Assembly (NCBI RefSeq): GCF_018802765.1
Contig: NZ_CP069163.1
Coordinates: 186,001 to 250,000 of the forward strand
Direction: 5' to 3'
Source: Paludibacterium sp. B53371
Lineage (GTDB): Bacteria > Pseudomonadota > Gammaproteobacteria > Burkholderiales > Chromobacteriaceae
Length of the DNA: 64,000 bases
The position numbers and the translations under genes were made by a program. Of this stretch, positions 18,060-26,034 are shown piece by piece (positions within the stretch are counted from its first letter, which is position 1; each line of letters opens with the position of its first letter). Below the pieces are notes generated by a model. That model searched no databases, had not been told where the DNA came from, and was given only the letters and a program-made list of their open reading frames with translations.

Positions 18060-18422
18060 GCTTTGTCCCGATATTTATTGATGTCCGTGATGAAAGTCAG
18101 CGTAACCGACATGATGCAGTGCGGCAACCTGAAATGCGGGCACAGGCAGGCTGAGAAAAGCAGTGAAATGACGTTTGCGGCGGAATGTCGGGTTAGATAT
18201 GGCTGGTTGGCGGCATCGCCTGCCATTAAAGAGGGAGGTTTTTTGCGTTTGTAGTCAGTCGACTGGTCTTTGGCGCGGCTGGGCGAGCAGTTTCGGTAAA
18301 AAAATCTACAGTGTGGTGTAAGAAATCCACTTGGGCCGCGACCAACCATCAGAAAGCCCGATCAAGGGTTTCTGGTACCGGAGGGCCGGTGCCTTGATGC
18401 AAACACCAAGGAGATTGAAACC
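18060..18422 (+). other. Divergent intergenic region: proA promoter side and bufA leader
   Basis: About 360 bases between divergent proA and bufA. It contains a perfect 10-bp palindrome CAGTCGACTG (18256-18265), an A7 run near 18298-18304, and overlapping inverted repeats in the last 75 bases (listed separately). A GTAACC sits at 18102, but no matching ECF -10 element was found at the expected distance, so the bufA promoter is not assigned. No gene is seen. Confidence 0.45.
18350..18398 (+). promoter_or_regulatory. Overlapping inverted repeats in the bufA leader
   Basis: Stem A pairs CAGAAA(G)CCC (18350-18359) with GGGTTTCTG (18366-18374). Stem B pairs ATCAAGG (18361-18367) with CCTTGAT (18392-18398) and encloses a further stem GGTACCGG/CCGGTGCC (18374-18393, one G-U pair). 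Stems A and B share bases 18361-18374 and cannot both form. The structure ends 24 bases before the bufA ATG, so it could modulate translation or mRNA stability. Confidence 0.4.
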
Positions 18423-18686
18423 ATGACTTCTCGCAAAATGATCCAGTCCGCTGCTGTTGGCCTGCTTGCCGTTGGCCTGATGACCGTTGCTGCCACCGCC
18501 TCGGCCGCCGACAAGGAACAATGCTTCGGTATCGCCAAGGCGGGCAAGAACGACTGCGCCAGCAAGTTCAGCAAGCACTCCTGCGCCGGCCAGTCCAAGG
18601 TCGACAATGATCCCAATGATTTCAAGCTGGTGCCGACCGGTTCGTGCCAGCAGATGGGCGGCAAACTGCAACCGGCCGGTCACTGA
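18423..18686 (+). CDS. bufA: Bufferin-type RiPP precursor (DUF2282, BufA)
   Basis: An 87-residue precursor with a Sec signal peptide (residues 1-28, cleavage after TASA). The mature part has four cysteines at 34, 45, 54 and 75 in [18 protein letters not shown] and GSCQQ, the classic DUF2282 pattern. Known bufferins are exported peptides whose cysteines are partly turned into thiooxazoles by the BufB/BufC enzyme, giving a copper-binding product that protects the cell. The long signal peptide would double as leader. A CAAGGAG sits before the ATG. It heads bufA-bufB-bufC-doxX. Copper as the ligand is family knowledge, not shown by this sequence. Confidence 0.88.
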   Translation: MTSRKMIQSAAVGLLAVGLMTVAATASAADKEQCFGIAKAGKNDCASKFSKHSCAGQSKVDNDPNDFKLVPTGSCQQMGGKLQPAGH

Positions 18687-18700
18687 GGCGGGGAGTGACG

Positions 18701-19561
18701 ATGCCGATCCTGACGAACGCGGTGTCTCTGCCCGTGAGTGCCGGCATCGGTCTGCGTGCCCCGCACCTCGACGAGGTGCGGGCAGGCTGGCCGAAGCTGG
18801 GCTGGGTGGAAGTGCACAGCGAGAACTACTTCATGGCAGGCGGACCGGCACTGGCTGCGCTGGAATCGGTCCGGGCGCACTACCCGGTCAGCCTGCACGG
18901 GGTCGGCATGTCGCTGGGCGGGGCTGATGCACTGGATGCCCGCCATCTGCAACAACTCAAACGGCTGGTGGCGCGCATCGAGCCCGCCGCCGTTTCCGAG
19001 CATCTCTGCTGGTCGGCCATCGGTGGCCGCTGGCTCAATGACCTGCTGCCTTTGCCCTATACCAGAGAAGCCTTGCAGCGGGTCTGTGATCATGTCGAAC
19101 AGGTTCAGCAGGTGCTGGGGCGCCAGATTCTGCTGGAGAATGTCTCCAGCTATCTGCGTTTCTTGCCCGAGGACATGCCGGAGTGGGATTTTCTCGCGGC
19201 AGTGGTGCAGCGAACCGGCTGCCTGTTGCTGCTGGATGTGAATAATATTCACGTCAGCGCCGTCAATCACGGCTTTTGCGCCGAATCATTCCTGGCCGCC
19301 ATGCCCGCCGAGGCGGTGGCCGAAATCCACCTGGCAGGCTACGAAGAAGACGATGGTTTGTTGATCGATACCCATTCCCGGCCCGTGCACGAAGCGGTCT
19401 GGGCCCTATACCGCTCGGCGCTGCAACGCTTTGGCCCGAGACCGACCCTGATCGAATGGGATCAGGACATTCCGCCGCTGAGCGAGCTGCTGGCCGAGGC
19501 CGCCCGGGCACAAGCCTGCCTGGATGACTGTCGGGAGGTGCGAAATGTCTGCCTTGCATGA
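18701..19561 (+). CDS. bufB: MNIO-family (DUF692) RiPP-modifying oxidase BufB
   Basis: A 286-residue TIM-barrel enzyme of the multinuclear non-heme iron-dependent oxidase family, to which MbnB belongs. Motifs in order: GIGLRAPH (15-22), EVHSENYF (37-44), SLHGVGMSLGG (64-74), SEHLCW (99-104), LLENVSSY (144-151), LLDVNNIHVSAVNHG (177-191), EIHLAGY (208-214), IDTHSRPV (222-229), LIEWDQDIP (250-258). Likely iron ligands are H66, H101, E146, D179, H190, H210, D223/H225 and E252 by motif position. Predicted to oxidise BufA cysteines with BufC as partner. GGGGAG precedes ATG 18701; longer in-frame starts would overlap bufA. Confidence 0.9.
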   Translation: MPILTNAVSLPVSAGIGLRAPHLDEVRAGWPKLGWVEVHSENYFMAGGPALAALESVRAHYPVSLHGVGMSLGGADALDARHLQQLKRLVARIEPAAVSEHLCWSAIGGRWLNDLLPLPYTREALQRVCDHVEQVQQVLGRQILLENVSSYLRFLPEDMPEWDFLAAVVQRTGCLLLLDVNNIHVSAVNHGFCAESFLAAMPAEAVAEIHLAGYEEDDGLLIDTHSRPVHEAVWALYRSALQRFGPRPTLIEWDQDIPPLSELLAEAARAQACLDDCREVRNVCLA

Positions 19562-20000
19562 GTTGCAACAGGCATTCGCCACGGCGGTCTTTGCCAATGA
19601 GGCGGACGACCTGCTGGCCTGCTGCGCCGGCGATCCGGCCCGTGCCGGGCGAGCCATCCAGGCCTATCGGCAAAGTGTGTTGTCCAATCTGGCGGGGGCC
19701 TTGCAGCTCACCTATCCGCTGGTGGGCCGAATTGTCGGCGAGCCCTTTATGCAGGCGGTCACCCGCCGTTATGCGCAGCGTTATCCCAGTAAGTCAGGCG
19801 ATTTGAATCGCTATGGCGAGGCTTTTCCGGCATTTCTGGCCGGCCTGGAAGCTGTGGCCGGTTTGCCCTATCTGCCCGACGTGGCCCGGCTGGAGTGGCT
19901 GATGCTGCAGGTCAGCGGTGCGGCGGATGCGCCGCCACAAGATCTGTCGCTGCTGACGCGGACGCCGCCGGAGGAGTGGGGGCGCTGTGTTTCGAGCTGA
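19545..20000 (+). CDS. bufC: BufC-like (DUF2063) RiPP partner protein, N-terminal frame of a split gene
   Basis: The 151-residue frame begins MSALHELQQAFATAVF and carries the DUF2063 N-terminal helical domain (QAYRQSVLSNLAGALQLTYPLVGRIVGEPF), then LPDVARLEWL. It ends abruptly after TPPEEWG with six out-of-family residues and a TGA. The rest of DUF2063 continues in the -1 frame. One extra G in the run 19978-19982 would restore a 256-residue protein of normal length. BufC-type proteins bind the precursor and assist the MNIO enzyme. The ATG overlaps the end of bufB by 17 bases and has GGGAGG upstream. Sequencing error, real mutation, frameshifting and a true two-gene split all remain possible. 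Confidence 0.75.
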   Translation: MSALHELQQAFATAVFANEADDLLACCAGDPARAGRAIQAYRQSVLSNLAGALQLTYPLVGRIVGEPFMQAVTRRYAQRYPSKSGDLNRYGEAFPAFLAGLEAVAGLPYLPDVARLEWLMLQVSGAADAPPQDLSLLTRTPPEEWGRCVSS

Positions 20001-20314
20001 TGTCGGCACATGCCCTGCTGCGCTCTGACTGGCCTTTGCATGACATCTGGCGCGTCAATCAGCCGGATCATGTCGGTGAGATGGCCATCGATTTTTCCTG
20101 TGCGCAATCGGTGCTGGTCGTGCGAGAGGCCGTCGGGGTGACCGTGAGTCTGCTGCCGGCACTGGCAGCAACCGTGCTGGCGGCGCTTGCTGCAGGGCAA
20201 ACGCTGCAACAGGCATTGGATGCCGTGCCGGATGAGTCGGATTTTGATTTGCAGGCCCTGCTGGCCATGTTGATTGGCCGTGGCCTGCTGATTCGGGCCC
20301 GGGCCAGGGAGTGA
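20000..20314 (+). CDS. BufC-like protein, C-terminal frame of the split gene
   Basis: Starting at an ATG that overlaps the upstream stop (TGATG, 19998-20002), this 104-residue frame matches the C-terminal part of DUF2063: LLRSDWPLHDIWRVNQPD, then VLVVREAVGVTVSLLPALA, and a helical end with FDLQALLAMLIGRGLL. The overlap allows re-initiation by translational coupling. Open reading extends upstream in this frame (GALCFEL before the Met), which is what a one-base indel would leave behind. This is either the second half of a broken bufC or a separately translated domain. It overlaps the region just before the DoxX gene start. Confidence 0.65.
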   Translation: MSAHALLRSDWPLHDIWRVNQPDHVGEMAIDFSCAQSVLVVREAVGVTVSLLPALAATVLAALAAGQTLQQALDAVPDESDFDLQALLAMLIGRGLLIRARARE

Positions 20315-20316
20315 TC

Positions 20317-20781
20317 ATGAAGAACGTATGGTGCCAGGGCTACCGGTTTTGCCTGCAGGTGATCACGTTGATTGAGTGCTGGGTGCGGCCGCTGTTTGAT
20401 CTGGGGCTGCGTATTTATCTGTGGCAGGTGTTTTTCCGCGCCGGCTGGCTCAAGTTGTCTGACTGGTCCGGGACGCTGGACCTGTTCGACTATTTCTACA
20501 AGGTGCCGGTGCTGCCGCCACATCTGGCGGCTGTCATGGGCACGGCGGGCGAGGTCGGCCTGTCGACCCTGCTACTGTTCGGATTCTGCGGACGCTTTGC
20601 TGCCGCCGGGCTGTTCGTGACCAACCTCATGGCGGCCATTTCCTTTCCGGATATCCCGGAACTCGGCTTGAAAGACCATTATTTGTGGGGCGCCCTGTTG
20701 CTGGTGCTGGCTTTTCATGGCAGTGGTCGTCTGTCGCTCGATCACTGGTTCAATCAGAAACTGGGCAACTCGCGATCTTGA
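20317..20781 (+). CDS. DoxX-family membrane protein of the bufferin operon
   Basis: A 154-residue integral membrane protein with about four hydrophobic segments and the DoxX features: LRIYLWQVFFRAGWLKLSDW near residue 30, VMGTAGEVGLSTLLLFGF, and a final LWGALLLVLAFHGSGRLSLDHW. DoxX proteins commonly follow DUF692/DUF2063 genes in bufferin and HvfABC-type loci, where their job is unclear; redox or quinone-linked roles have been suggested for the family. AGGGAG lies upstream of ATG 20317, three bases after the split bufC stop. It is the last gene of the operon. Confidence 0.82.
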   Translation: MKNVWCQGYRFCLQVITLIECWVRPLFDLGLRIYLWQVFFRAGWLKLSDWSGTLDLFDYFYKVPVLPPHLAAVMGTAGEVGLSTLLLFGFCGRFAAAGLFVTNLMAAISFPDIPELGLKDHYLWGALLLVLAFHGSGRLSLDHWFNQKLGNSRS

Positions 20782-20832
20782 GCTGCCTTGATCGGACAGG
20801 ATGACTGTCCAACTTCTTCATCAGGGGCAATC

Positions 20833-22464
20833 ATGAATCCCTTGCGTCATCTTGGTATCGGTGGCCGGCTTGCGCTGGCTTTTGCCGTCTTGCTGGCCCT
20901 GCTGTTGCTGGTGGCGGGTCTGGCGCTGTCGCAAATGCAGCAGCAGCAAATGGTTACCCGCCAGATTGTCGACCAGCAGGCCGTGCGTCTGTCGCTGGCC
21001 GAGGATATTCAGCGACATGCCCAGGGGGCGGCGCTGCCCTTGCTGCAATTGCTGCTGACCAAAGAGCAGGCCCAGCGGATCCCGCTCTACAAGCAGATGG
21101 ATGAGGCAAACGCGGCGGTGGATCAGTCGCTGGCCAGGCTGGTCAAGTCCGATGACGAACCGATGGACAAGACCCTGATTGATGCACTGGTGTCGCAGCG
21201 GGCCAGTTATGCCGACCTGTTTCACGAGACGGTGATCCAGATCGAGGTACAGGGACCGGAGGGCGCGCTGGCCCATTTTGTCGCCAAGACCCAGCCGGCG
21301 CTGCAGTCCGTGCTGGCCGCATCCACCGCTTTGGTCGACAAAGAGCGTCAGGCCATGCAGGACGGTCGTCAGCAGCTGGAGGTGGCTGTGGCACAGGCCC
21401 GGTTGCTGCTCAGTGGCATGGCGATCGTGGCCGTGTTGCTCGGTGCCCTGCTGGCGCTGCTGGTAACACGCAGCATCGTGCTGCCCCTGCGGCGTGCGGT
21501 GCAGTTTGCCGACCAGGTGGCGCAAGGGCAGCTGAGCGGTGAGCTGCAGGTGTCGGGAGGGGGCGAGCCGGCTGCGTTGGCGCAGTCGCTCAACAGCATG
21601 CAGCGAGCCTTGTCCGGCCTGATCAGCGCCATTCGTTCCTCCGCGGATCAGGTTCATGGTGCTGCCGGTGCCATGGCCGGACCGGTGGATCACGTGCGGC
21701 ATGGCTCGCATGCCCAGCATGACGCTGTCGCCTCGGTCTCGACGGCCGTCAGTGGTCTGGCCAGCGAATCGCGCGCGGTGGCGGCGGCTGCGGATGAAAC
21801 CCGAGATCAGGCAGAGCGGGCGCGCGATCTGGCCCGTCAGGGTTGCCGCATGATTGAAGACGCTTCGCGCGAGGTGGCTCGCATTGCCGTGACCGTCAGC
21901 GAGTCTGCGACGTCGGTGGAGGCGCTGCGCGAACGGGCGCTGTCGGTGCGGCAGATGCTGGATACGGTCAAGGAAATTGCCGATCAGACCAACCTGCTGG
22001 CGCTCAATGCCTCGATCGAGGCGGCGCGTGCCGGCGAAACCGGACGCGGGTTTGCCGTGGTGGCGGATGAGGTGCGCAAGCTGGCCGATCGTACCTCGCA
22101 GGCGACGTCAGAAATCAATCGGGTGATTACCGCTATCGATGACGAAACCGGTGTGGCGGTGGCCCGTATCGGCCAGGGCAGGGAAGAGATGCAGCGCGGT
22201 GTGCAATTGATCGAGGGCATCATGCCGCCGCTGACCCAACTCAGCCAGGATGCGCAGAATTCACTGGATCAGCTGGATGGACTGCGCGAGACCCTGGGCC
22301 GTCAGGTGAGTGAAAGCCGCCAGATTGCCGCCAGTATCGAACGAATCGGCAGTATGGCGACCGAGAACCTGGGTGCAACCCAGTCGGTCGCCAGTACCAG
22401 TGACAGTCTCAAATGCCTGTCTCAAGCGCTAAGCGAGCAGGTGCGGCGTTTTCAGCTGGTCTGA
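20833..22464 (+). CDS. Methyl-accepting chemotaxis protein
   Basis: A 543-residue chemoreceptor: membrane helix 1 at about 10-32, a periplasmic helical sensor of about 160 residues rich in Gln (four-helix-bundle type), helix 2 at about 191-213, a HAMP region, and the cytoplasmic signalling domain. The conserved hairpin tip [21 protein letters not shown] lies near residue 380. No C-terminal CheR/CheB docking pentapeptide is seen. ATG 20833 is chosen because it begins the positively charged lead into helix 1; AGGGG lies upstream. The ligand is unknown. It lies 51 bases after the bufferin operon and could be in the same transcript, but nothing shows a shared role. Confidence 0.9.
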   Translation: MNPLRHLGIGGRLALAFAVLLALLLLVAGLALSQMQQQQMVTRQIVDQQAVRLSLAEDIQRHAQGAALPLLQLLLTKEQAQRIPLYKQMDEANAAVDQSLARLVKSDDEPMDKTLIDALVSQRASYADLFHETVIQIEVQGPEGALAHFVAKTQPALQSVLAASTALVDKERQAMQDGRQQLEVAVAQARLLLSGMAIVAVLLGALLALLVTRSIVLPLRRAVQFADQVAQGQLSGELQVSGGGEPAALAQSLNSMQRALSGLISAIRSSADQVHGAAGAMAGPVDHVRHGSHAQHDAVASVSTAVSGLASESRAVAAAADETRDQAERARDLARQGCRMIEDASREVARIAVTVSESATSVEALRERALSVRQMLDTVKEIADQTNLLALNASIEAARAGETGRGFAVVADEVRKLADRTSQATSEINRVITAIDDETGVAVARIGQGREEMQRGVQLIEGIMPPLTQLSQDAQNSLDQLDGLRETLGRQVSESRQIAASIERIGSMATENLGATQSVASTSDSLKCLSQALSEQVRRFQLV

Positions 22465-22479
22465 GACAGGGGCGGGACT

Positions 22480-22548
22480 GGTTATAACCACGGTGGCTAA
22501 TGGTATTTCCCGATATTATTTATGGGAATAAAAATCAGACGGTATAGT
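22480..22548 (+). promoter_or_regulatory. Candidate control region of cysTWA
   Basis: The AT-rich stretch holds a perfect palindrome GGTTATAACC (22480-22489), an imperfect inverted repeat TATTTCCC / GGGAATA (22504-22530) and a possible -10 TATAGT (22543-22548). No good -35 is present, as expected for an activator-dependent promoter such as CysB targets; the activator is a guess. Confidence 0.3.
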
Positions 22549-22582
22549 GCCATACTGCCTTCGCCATCGTGATGCCGCACCC

Positions 22583-23422
22583 ATGACCTTACTTAACCGC
22601 CAATACAGCATGTTGCCGGGCTTCAGCCTGGCCTTCGGTGTGAGCCTGTTCTGGCTCGGACTGATCGTCATCCTGCCCTTTGCCGCGCTGATCGTCTCGA
22701 CCGCAAGCATGGGCTTGCCGGCTTTCTGGCACACCATCAGCGACAGCCGTGTCTTGGCCGCCATCCGTCTGTCCTTCGTGGCGGCGCTGTACGCGGCGCT
22801 GATCAATGCCGTGTTTGGCCTGCTGGTGGCCTGGGTCCTGGTGCGCTATCCCTTTCCGGGTCGACGCCTGTTCGACGCGATGATTGATTTGCCCTTCGCC
22901 CTGCCGACGGCGGTGGCCGGCATTGCTCTGACCGCCCTGTATGCCCCTTCCGGCCTGATCGGCCAGTACCTGGCGCCGTTGGGGCTGAAGGTGGCGTTCT
23001 CGCCGCTGGGCATTGTGGTGGCACTGACTTTCATCGGCCTGCCTTTTGTGGTGCGTACCGTGGAGCCGGTTTTGCTGGGCCTGGAGCGTGAGCTTGAGGA
23101 GGCCGCCAGCTGTCTGGGGGCGACACGCTGGCAAATCGTCCGCCGGGTGGTTTTGCCTGCCTTGCTCCCCTCTCTGCTGACCGGGGTGGCACTGGCGTTT
23201 GCCCGCGGGGCTGGGGAATACGGTTCGGTGATTTTCATTGCCGGCAATATTCCGCGGGTGTCCGAGATTGCGCCGCTGATCATTGTGGCCAAGCTGGATC
23301 AGTACGATCAGAACGGTGCGACGGCCGTGGCGGTGGTCATGCTGGCCATTGCCTTTGTCTGCCTGTTGCTGATCAATGTGTTGCAGTGGCGCATTGCCCG
23401 GCGTCACGGCGCCGGACGTTGA
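22583..23422 (+). CDS. cysT: Sulfate/thiosulfate ABC transporter permease CysT (CysU)
   Basis: Inner-membrane permease of the sulfate importer, 279 residues. The N-terminus (LLNRQYSMLPGFSLAFGVSL) leads into the first helix. The FDAMIDLPFALPTAVAGIAL segment, the EAA loop EEAASCLGATRWQIVRRVVLP near residue 180 and GEYGSVIFIAGN are diagnostic for CysT. It is followed by cysW after 10 bases and then cysA. The expected binding protein gene (sbp or cysP) does not precede it and must be elsewhere. ATG 22583 is the family start; a longer in-frame start adds an odd extension. Confidence 0.93.
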   Translation: MTLLNRQYSMLPGFSLAFGVSLFWLGLIVILPFAALIVSTASMGLPAFWHTISDSRVLAAIRLSFVAALYAALINAVFGLLVAWVLVRYPFPGRRLFDAMIDLPFALPTAVAGIALTALYAPSGLIGQYLAPLGLKVAFSPLGIVVALTFIGLPFVVRTVEPVLLGLERELEEAASCLGATRWQIVRRVVLPALLPSLLTGVALAFARGAGEYGSVIFIAGNIPRVSEIAPLIIVAKLDQYDQNGATAVAVVMLAIAFVCLLLINVLQWRIARRHGAGR

Positions 23423-23432
23423 GGAACCCTTC

Positions 23433-24332
23433 ATGAGTGCTTACGTCGATTCGCGTGCGGGCAGCCCGGTCATCCGCTGGTCGTTGATTGTGCTGGCTGT
23501 CCTGTTCCTGACACTGTTCCTGCTCTTGCCGCTGTTCGTGGTGTTCCAGCAGGCCTTCAGCCAGGGGTTTTCCCTGTATGCGGCCGCTCTGGTCGATGAG
23601 GATGCGCTGGCAGCGATTCGTCTGACTCTGCTGGCCACCTCGGTGGCCTTGCCGCTGAACCTGATCTTCGGGGTCTGTGCCGCCTGGTGTATCGCCCGTT
23701 TCGAATTCCGCGGCAAAAGCCTGTTCACCACCCTGATCGATCTGCCGTTTTCCGTTTCGCCGGTGGTCGCCGGTCTGATGTATGTGCTGCTGTTCGGTGT
23801 GCATTCGCCGCTGGGGGGATGGCTCGAAGCGCATGGCTTCAAGGTGGTGTTTGCCGTCTCCGGCATCGTGTTGGCCTCGGTCTTTGTCACCTTCCCTTTC
23901 GTGGCGCGGGAATTGATCCCCTTGATGCAGTCACAGGGCTCGGAGGAAGAGCAGGCGGCGCTGGTGCTCGGCGCCTCGGGCTGGCAGACCTTCTGGCGTG
24001 TGACGGTGCCGAATATCAAATGGGGCTTGCTCTACGGCGTGATTCTGACCAATGCCCGGGCCATGGGCGAGTTTGGTGCCGTGAGCGTGGTGTCCGGCCA
24101 TATCCGCGGCGAAACCATTACCCTGCCGCTGCACATTGAAATTCTTTACAACGAATACAACTTCGTCGGCGCCTTCGCCTGTGCTTCGCTGCTGACGCTG
24201 CTGGCCTTGCTGACTTTGCTGGCCAAAGCGCTGGTGGAGTGGCGTCAGCGTCGTGCCGACGCGCTGGCCACTACCCGGACGCTGGATCTGCGTCTGCAAG
24301 CCATGAGACCGCTTAACCAGGAGTCGGTATGA
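23433..24332 (+). CDS. cysW: Sulfate/thiosulfate ABC transporter permease CysW
   Basis: Second permease subunit, 299 residues. It has the CysW segments [20 protein letters not shown], the EAA loop [40 protein letters not shown] and [20 protein letters not shown] near the C-terminus. GAGGAA lies upstream of ATG 23433; the longer open frame reaching into cysT is not used. The stop overlaps the cysA start, indicating translational coupling. Confidence 0.93.
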   Translation: MSAYVDSRAGSPVIRWSLIVLAVLFLTLFLLLPLFVVFQQAFSQGFSLYAAALVDEDALAAIRLTLLATSVALPLNLIFGVCAAWCIARFEFRGKSLFTTLIDLPFSVSPVVAGLMYVLLFGVHSPLGGWLEAHGFKVVFAVSGIVLASVFVTFPFVARELIPLMQSQGSEEEQAALVLGASGWQTFWRVTVPNIKWGLLYGVILTNARAMGEFGAVSVVSGHIRGETITLPLHIEILYNEYNFVGAFACASLLTLLALLTLLAKALVEWRQRRADALATTRTLDLRLQAMRPLNQESV

Positions 24333-25393
24333 GTATCGAGGTTCGCAAGCTGAGCAAACGTTTTGGCGATTTCACCGCGCTGGATCAGGTGGATTTGCAG
24401 GTCAACCCCGGCGAGCTGCTGGCATTGCTCGGCCCGTCCGGCTGTGGCAAGACCACGCTGCTGCGCATGATTGCCGGACTGGATCAGCCGGATGCCGGAC
24501 AGATCTTGTTTTCCGGCGAGGATGCTACCAGGCGGCACGTCAGCGAGCGGCAAGTCGGTTTCGTCTTTCAGCATTACGCGCTGTTTCGCCACATGACGGT
24601 ATTCGATAACGTGGCGTTCGGCCTGTCGGTCAAGCCGCGTGCCACGCGCCCGGGCAAGGCGGAAATTCGCGAGCGGGTGATGTCTCTGCTCAAGCTGGTC
24701 CAGCTGGACTGGCTGGCCAATGCCTATCCGGCGCAGTTGTCGGGCGGGCAACGTCAGCGAATCGCGCTGGCGCGTTCGCTGGCGGTCGAGCCCAAGGTGC
24801 TGTTGCTGGATGAACCCTTCGGCGCACTGGATGCCAAGGTGCGCAAGGATCTGCGGCGCTGGCTGCGCGATCTGCACGATGAAATCCATCTGACCAGCGT
24901 GTTTGTCACCCATGACCAGGAAGAGGCACTGGAAGTCTCCGACCGGGTGGTGGTAATGAACCATGGCCGCATCGAGCAGGTCGGTGCGCCGGACGAGATT
25001 TACGAACATCCGGCCACGCCGTTCGTCACCCACTTTCTGGGGGATGTGAACCTGTTCCACGGCAGGGTGGAGCAGGGGCAGCTGACCATCGGGCCGTTTG
25101 CCCATCATGTTCAGGGTGTGGATGACAGCGAGCGGGCGGTGGCCTATGTGCGTCCGCACGATCTGGATATCAGCCGCGACCCGGCCGGTGCGCTGGCACA
25201 GGGGCGGGTCGAGCATATCCATGCGGTGGGACCGCTGGTACGGCTCGAGTTGCGCCGTGACGATGCCGAGCCCATTGAGGTGGCGCTGGCCAAGGAGCGT
25301 TATCGCGAGCTGGCGCTGGCGCCGGGAGATCTGGTGTATGTGCGGCCACGCAAGCTGGCGGTGTTTCCGGATGTTCAGGATTACGTGATCTGA
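24329..25393 (+). CDS. cysA: Sulfate/thiosulfate ABC transporter ATPase CysA
   Basis: ATP-hydrolysing subunit of the sulfate importer, 354 residues. Walker [10 protein letters not shown] is near residue 36, the Q-loop is in [13 protein letters not shown], the signature is [15 protein letters not shown], Walker B is [12 protein letters not shown], and the switch His is in [12 protein letters not shown]. The C-terminal third is the TOBE-type regulatory domain seen in CysA. It ends the cysTWA set and converges on dciA nine bases away with no evident terminator. Confidence 0.95.
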   Translation: MSIEVRKLSKRFGDFTALDQVDLQVNPGELLALLGPSGCGKTTLLRMIAGLDQPDAGQILFSGEDATRRHVSERQVGFVFQHYALFRHMTVFDNVAFGLSVKPRATRPGKAEIRERVMSLLKLVQLDWLANAYPAQLSGGQRQRIALARSLAVEPKVLLLDEPFGALDAKVRKDLRRWLRDLHDEIHLTSVFVTHDQEEALEVSDRVVVMNHGRIEQVGAPDEIYEHPATPFVTHFLGDVNLFHGRVEQGQLTIGPFAHHVQGVDDSERAVAYVRPHDLDISRDPAGALAQGRVEHIHAVGPLVRLELRRDDAEPIEVALAKERYRELALAPGDLVYVRPRKLAVFPDVQDYVI

Positions 25394-25402
25394 GGGCTGG
25401 GC

Positions 25403-25831
25403 TTATTTGCGGTGATGGGCGATCAGCCTGGCCAGCGCCTCGGCGACCAGCGGGTGCTTCACCGCCTGAGCCGCCGCCTGCTCGATGGCGTCCAGGGCGC
25501 TTTCACCGATCACCAGTTTCTTTTCCCGCACCGGCGGTGCGATTTGCAGGTTGACGCGAACCTTGACCCGGTCTGCCGGATAGCCCAGTGCCGCCAGCTG
25601 CGGCAACAGGCCCGGCGCCAGCATGCGCAGCCGGGCGGCGATCAGGCCGTTGTCGGCAAACAGCAGCAGTTCCCCGTCTTCGATGCGCACGGCACGACAA
25701 CTGGCCGCGACGGCTGGCGGCAGCATCTTGCGAAATGCCCGGTCCAGTTTCAGCAGGGCGCGGGCTTGTTCCGTCAGTTGAGCCAGAGTGCGATCATGGC
25801 TGGCGATTTGATACGGTGTGCGACTTCTCAT
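25403..25831 (-). CDS. dciA: DciA-like (DUF721) protein
   Basis: A 142-residue protein of the DUF721 family; DciA is the ancestral bacterial loader of the DnaB replicative helicase in lineages lacking DnaC or DnaI. The fold is seen in the core VRIEDGELLLFADNGLIAARLRM (roughly residues 48-70), followed by the strand VKVRVNLQI. In many betaproteobacteria and gammaproteobacteria such a gene lies beside secA, as here, in the divergent position. It overlaps no other gene. Helicase loading is inferred from the family and not visible as a motif. Confidence 0.78.
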   Translation of the reverse strand: MRSRTPYQIASHDRTLAQLTEQARALLKLDRAFRKMLPPAVAASCRAVRIEDGELLLFADNGLIAARLRMLAPGLLPQLAALGYPADRVKVRVNLQIAPPVREKKLVIGESALDAIEQAAAQAVKHPLVAEALARLIAHHRK

Positions 25832-26034
25832 GAATGGCTCAGTATGGGATTCGTCTGAATTCTAATTCATCATTGCGCTATTAAGCTGTCAGAAATCGCC
25901 GCTTGGTGCAAAGAAACGACCGGCTCGACGCAACAGCCTCTTGATTCAAAGCAATCATGCCCTGATATGCAGTGCATTGAATGTGCTAAACTCTCCGTCA
26001 TTTTTGGCCTAGCTGGCTCCCCTGGATTCGATAG

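Noticed and set aside
18102-18124. GTAACC resembling the -35 of ECF sigma promoters known upstream of some bufferin operons
   Set aside because: No matching -10 element was found at the expected distance, and the site is about 320 bases from bufA.
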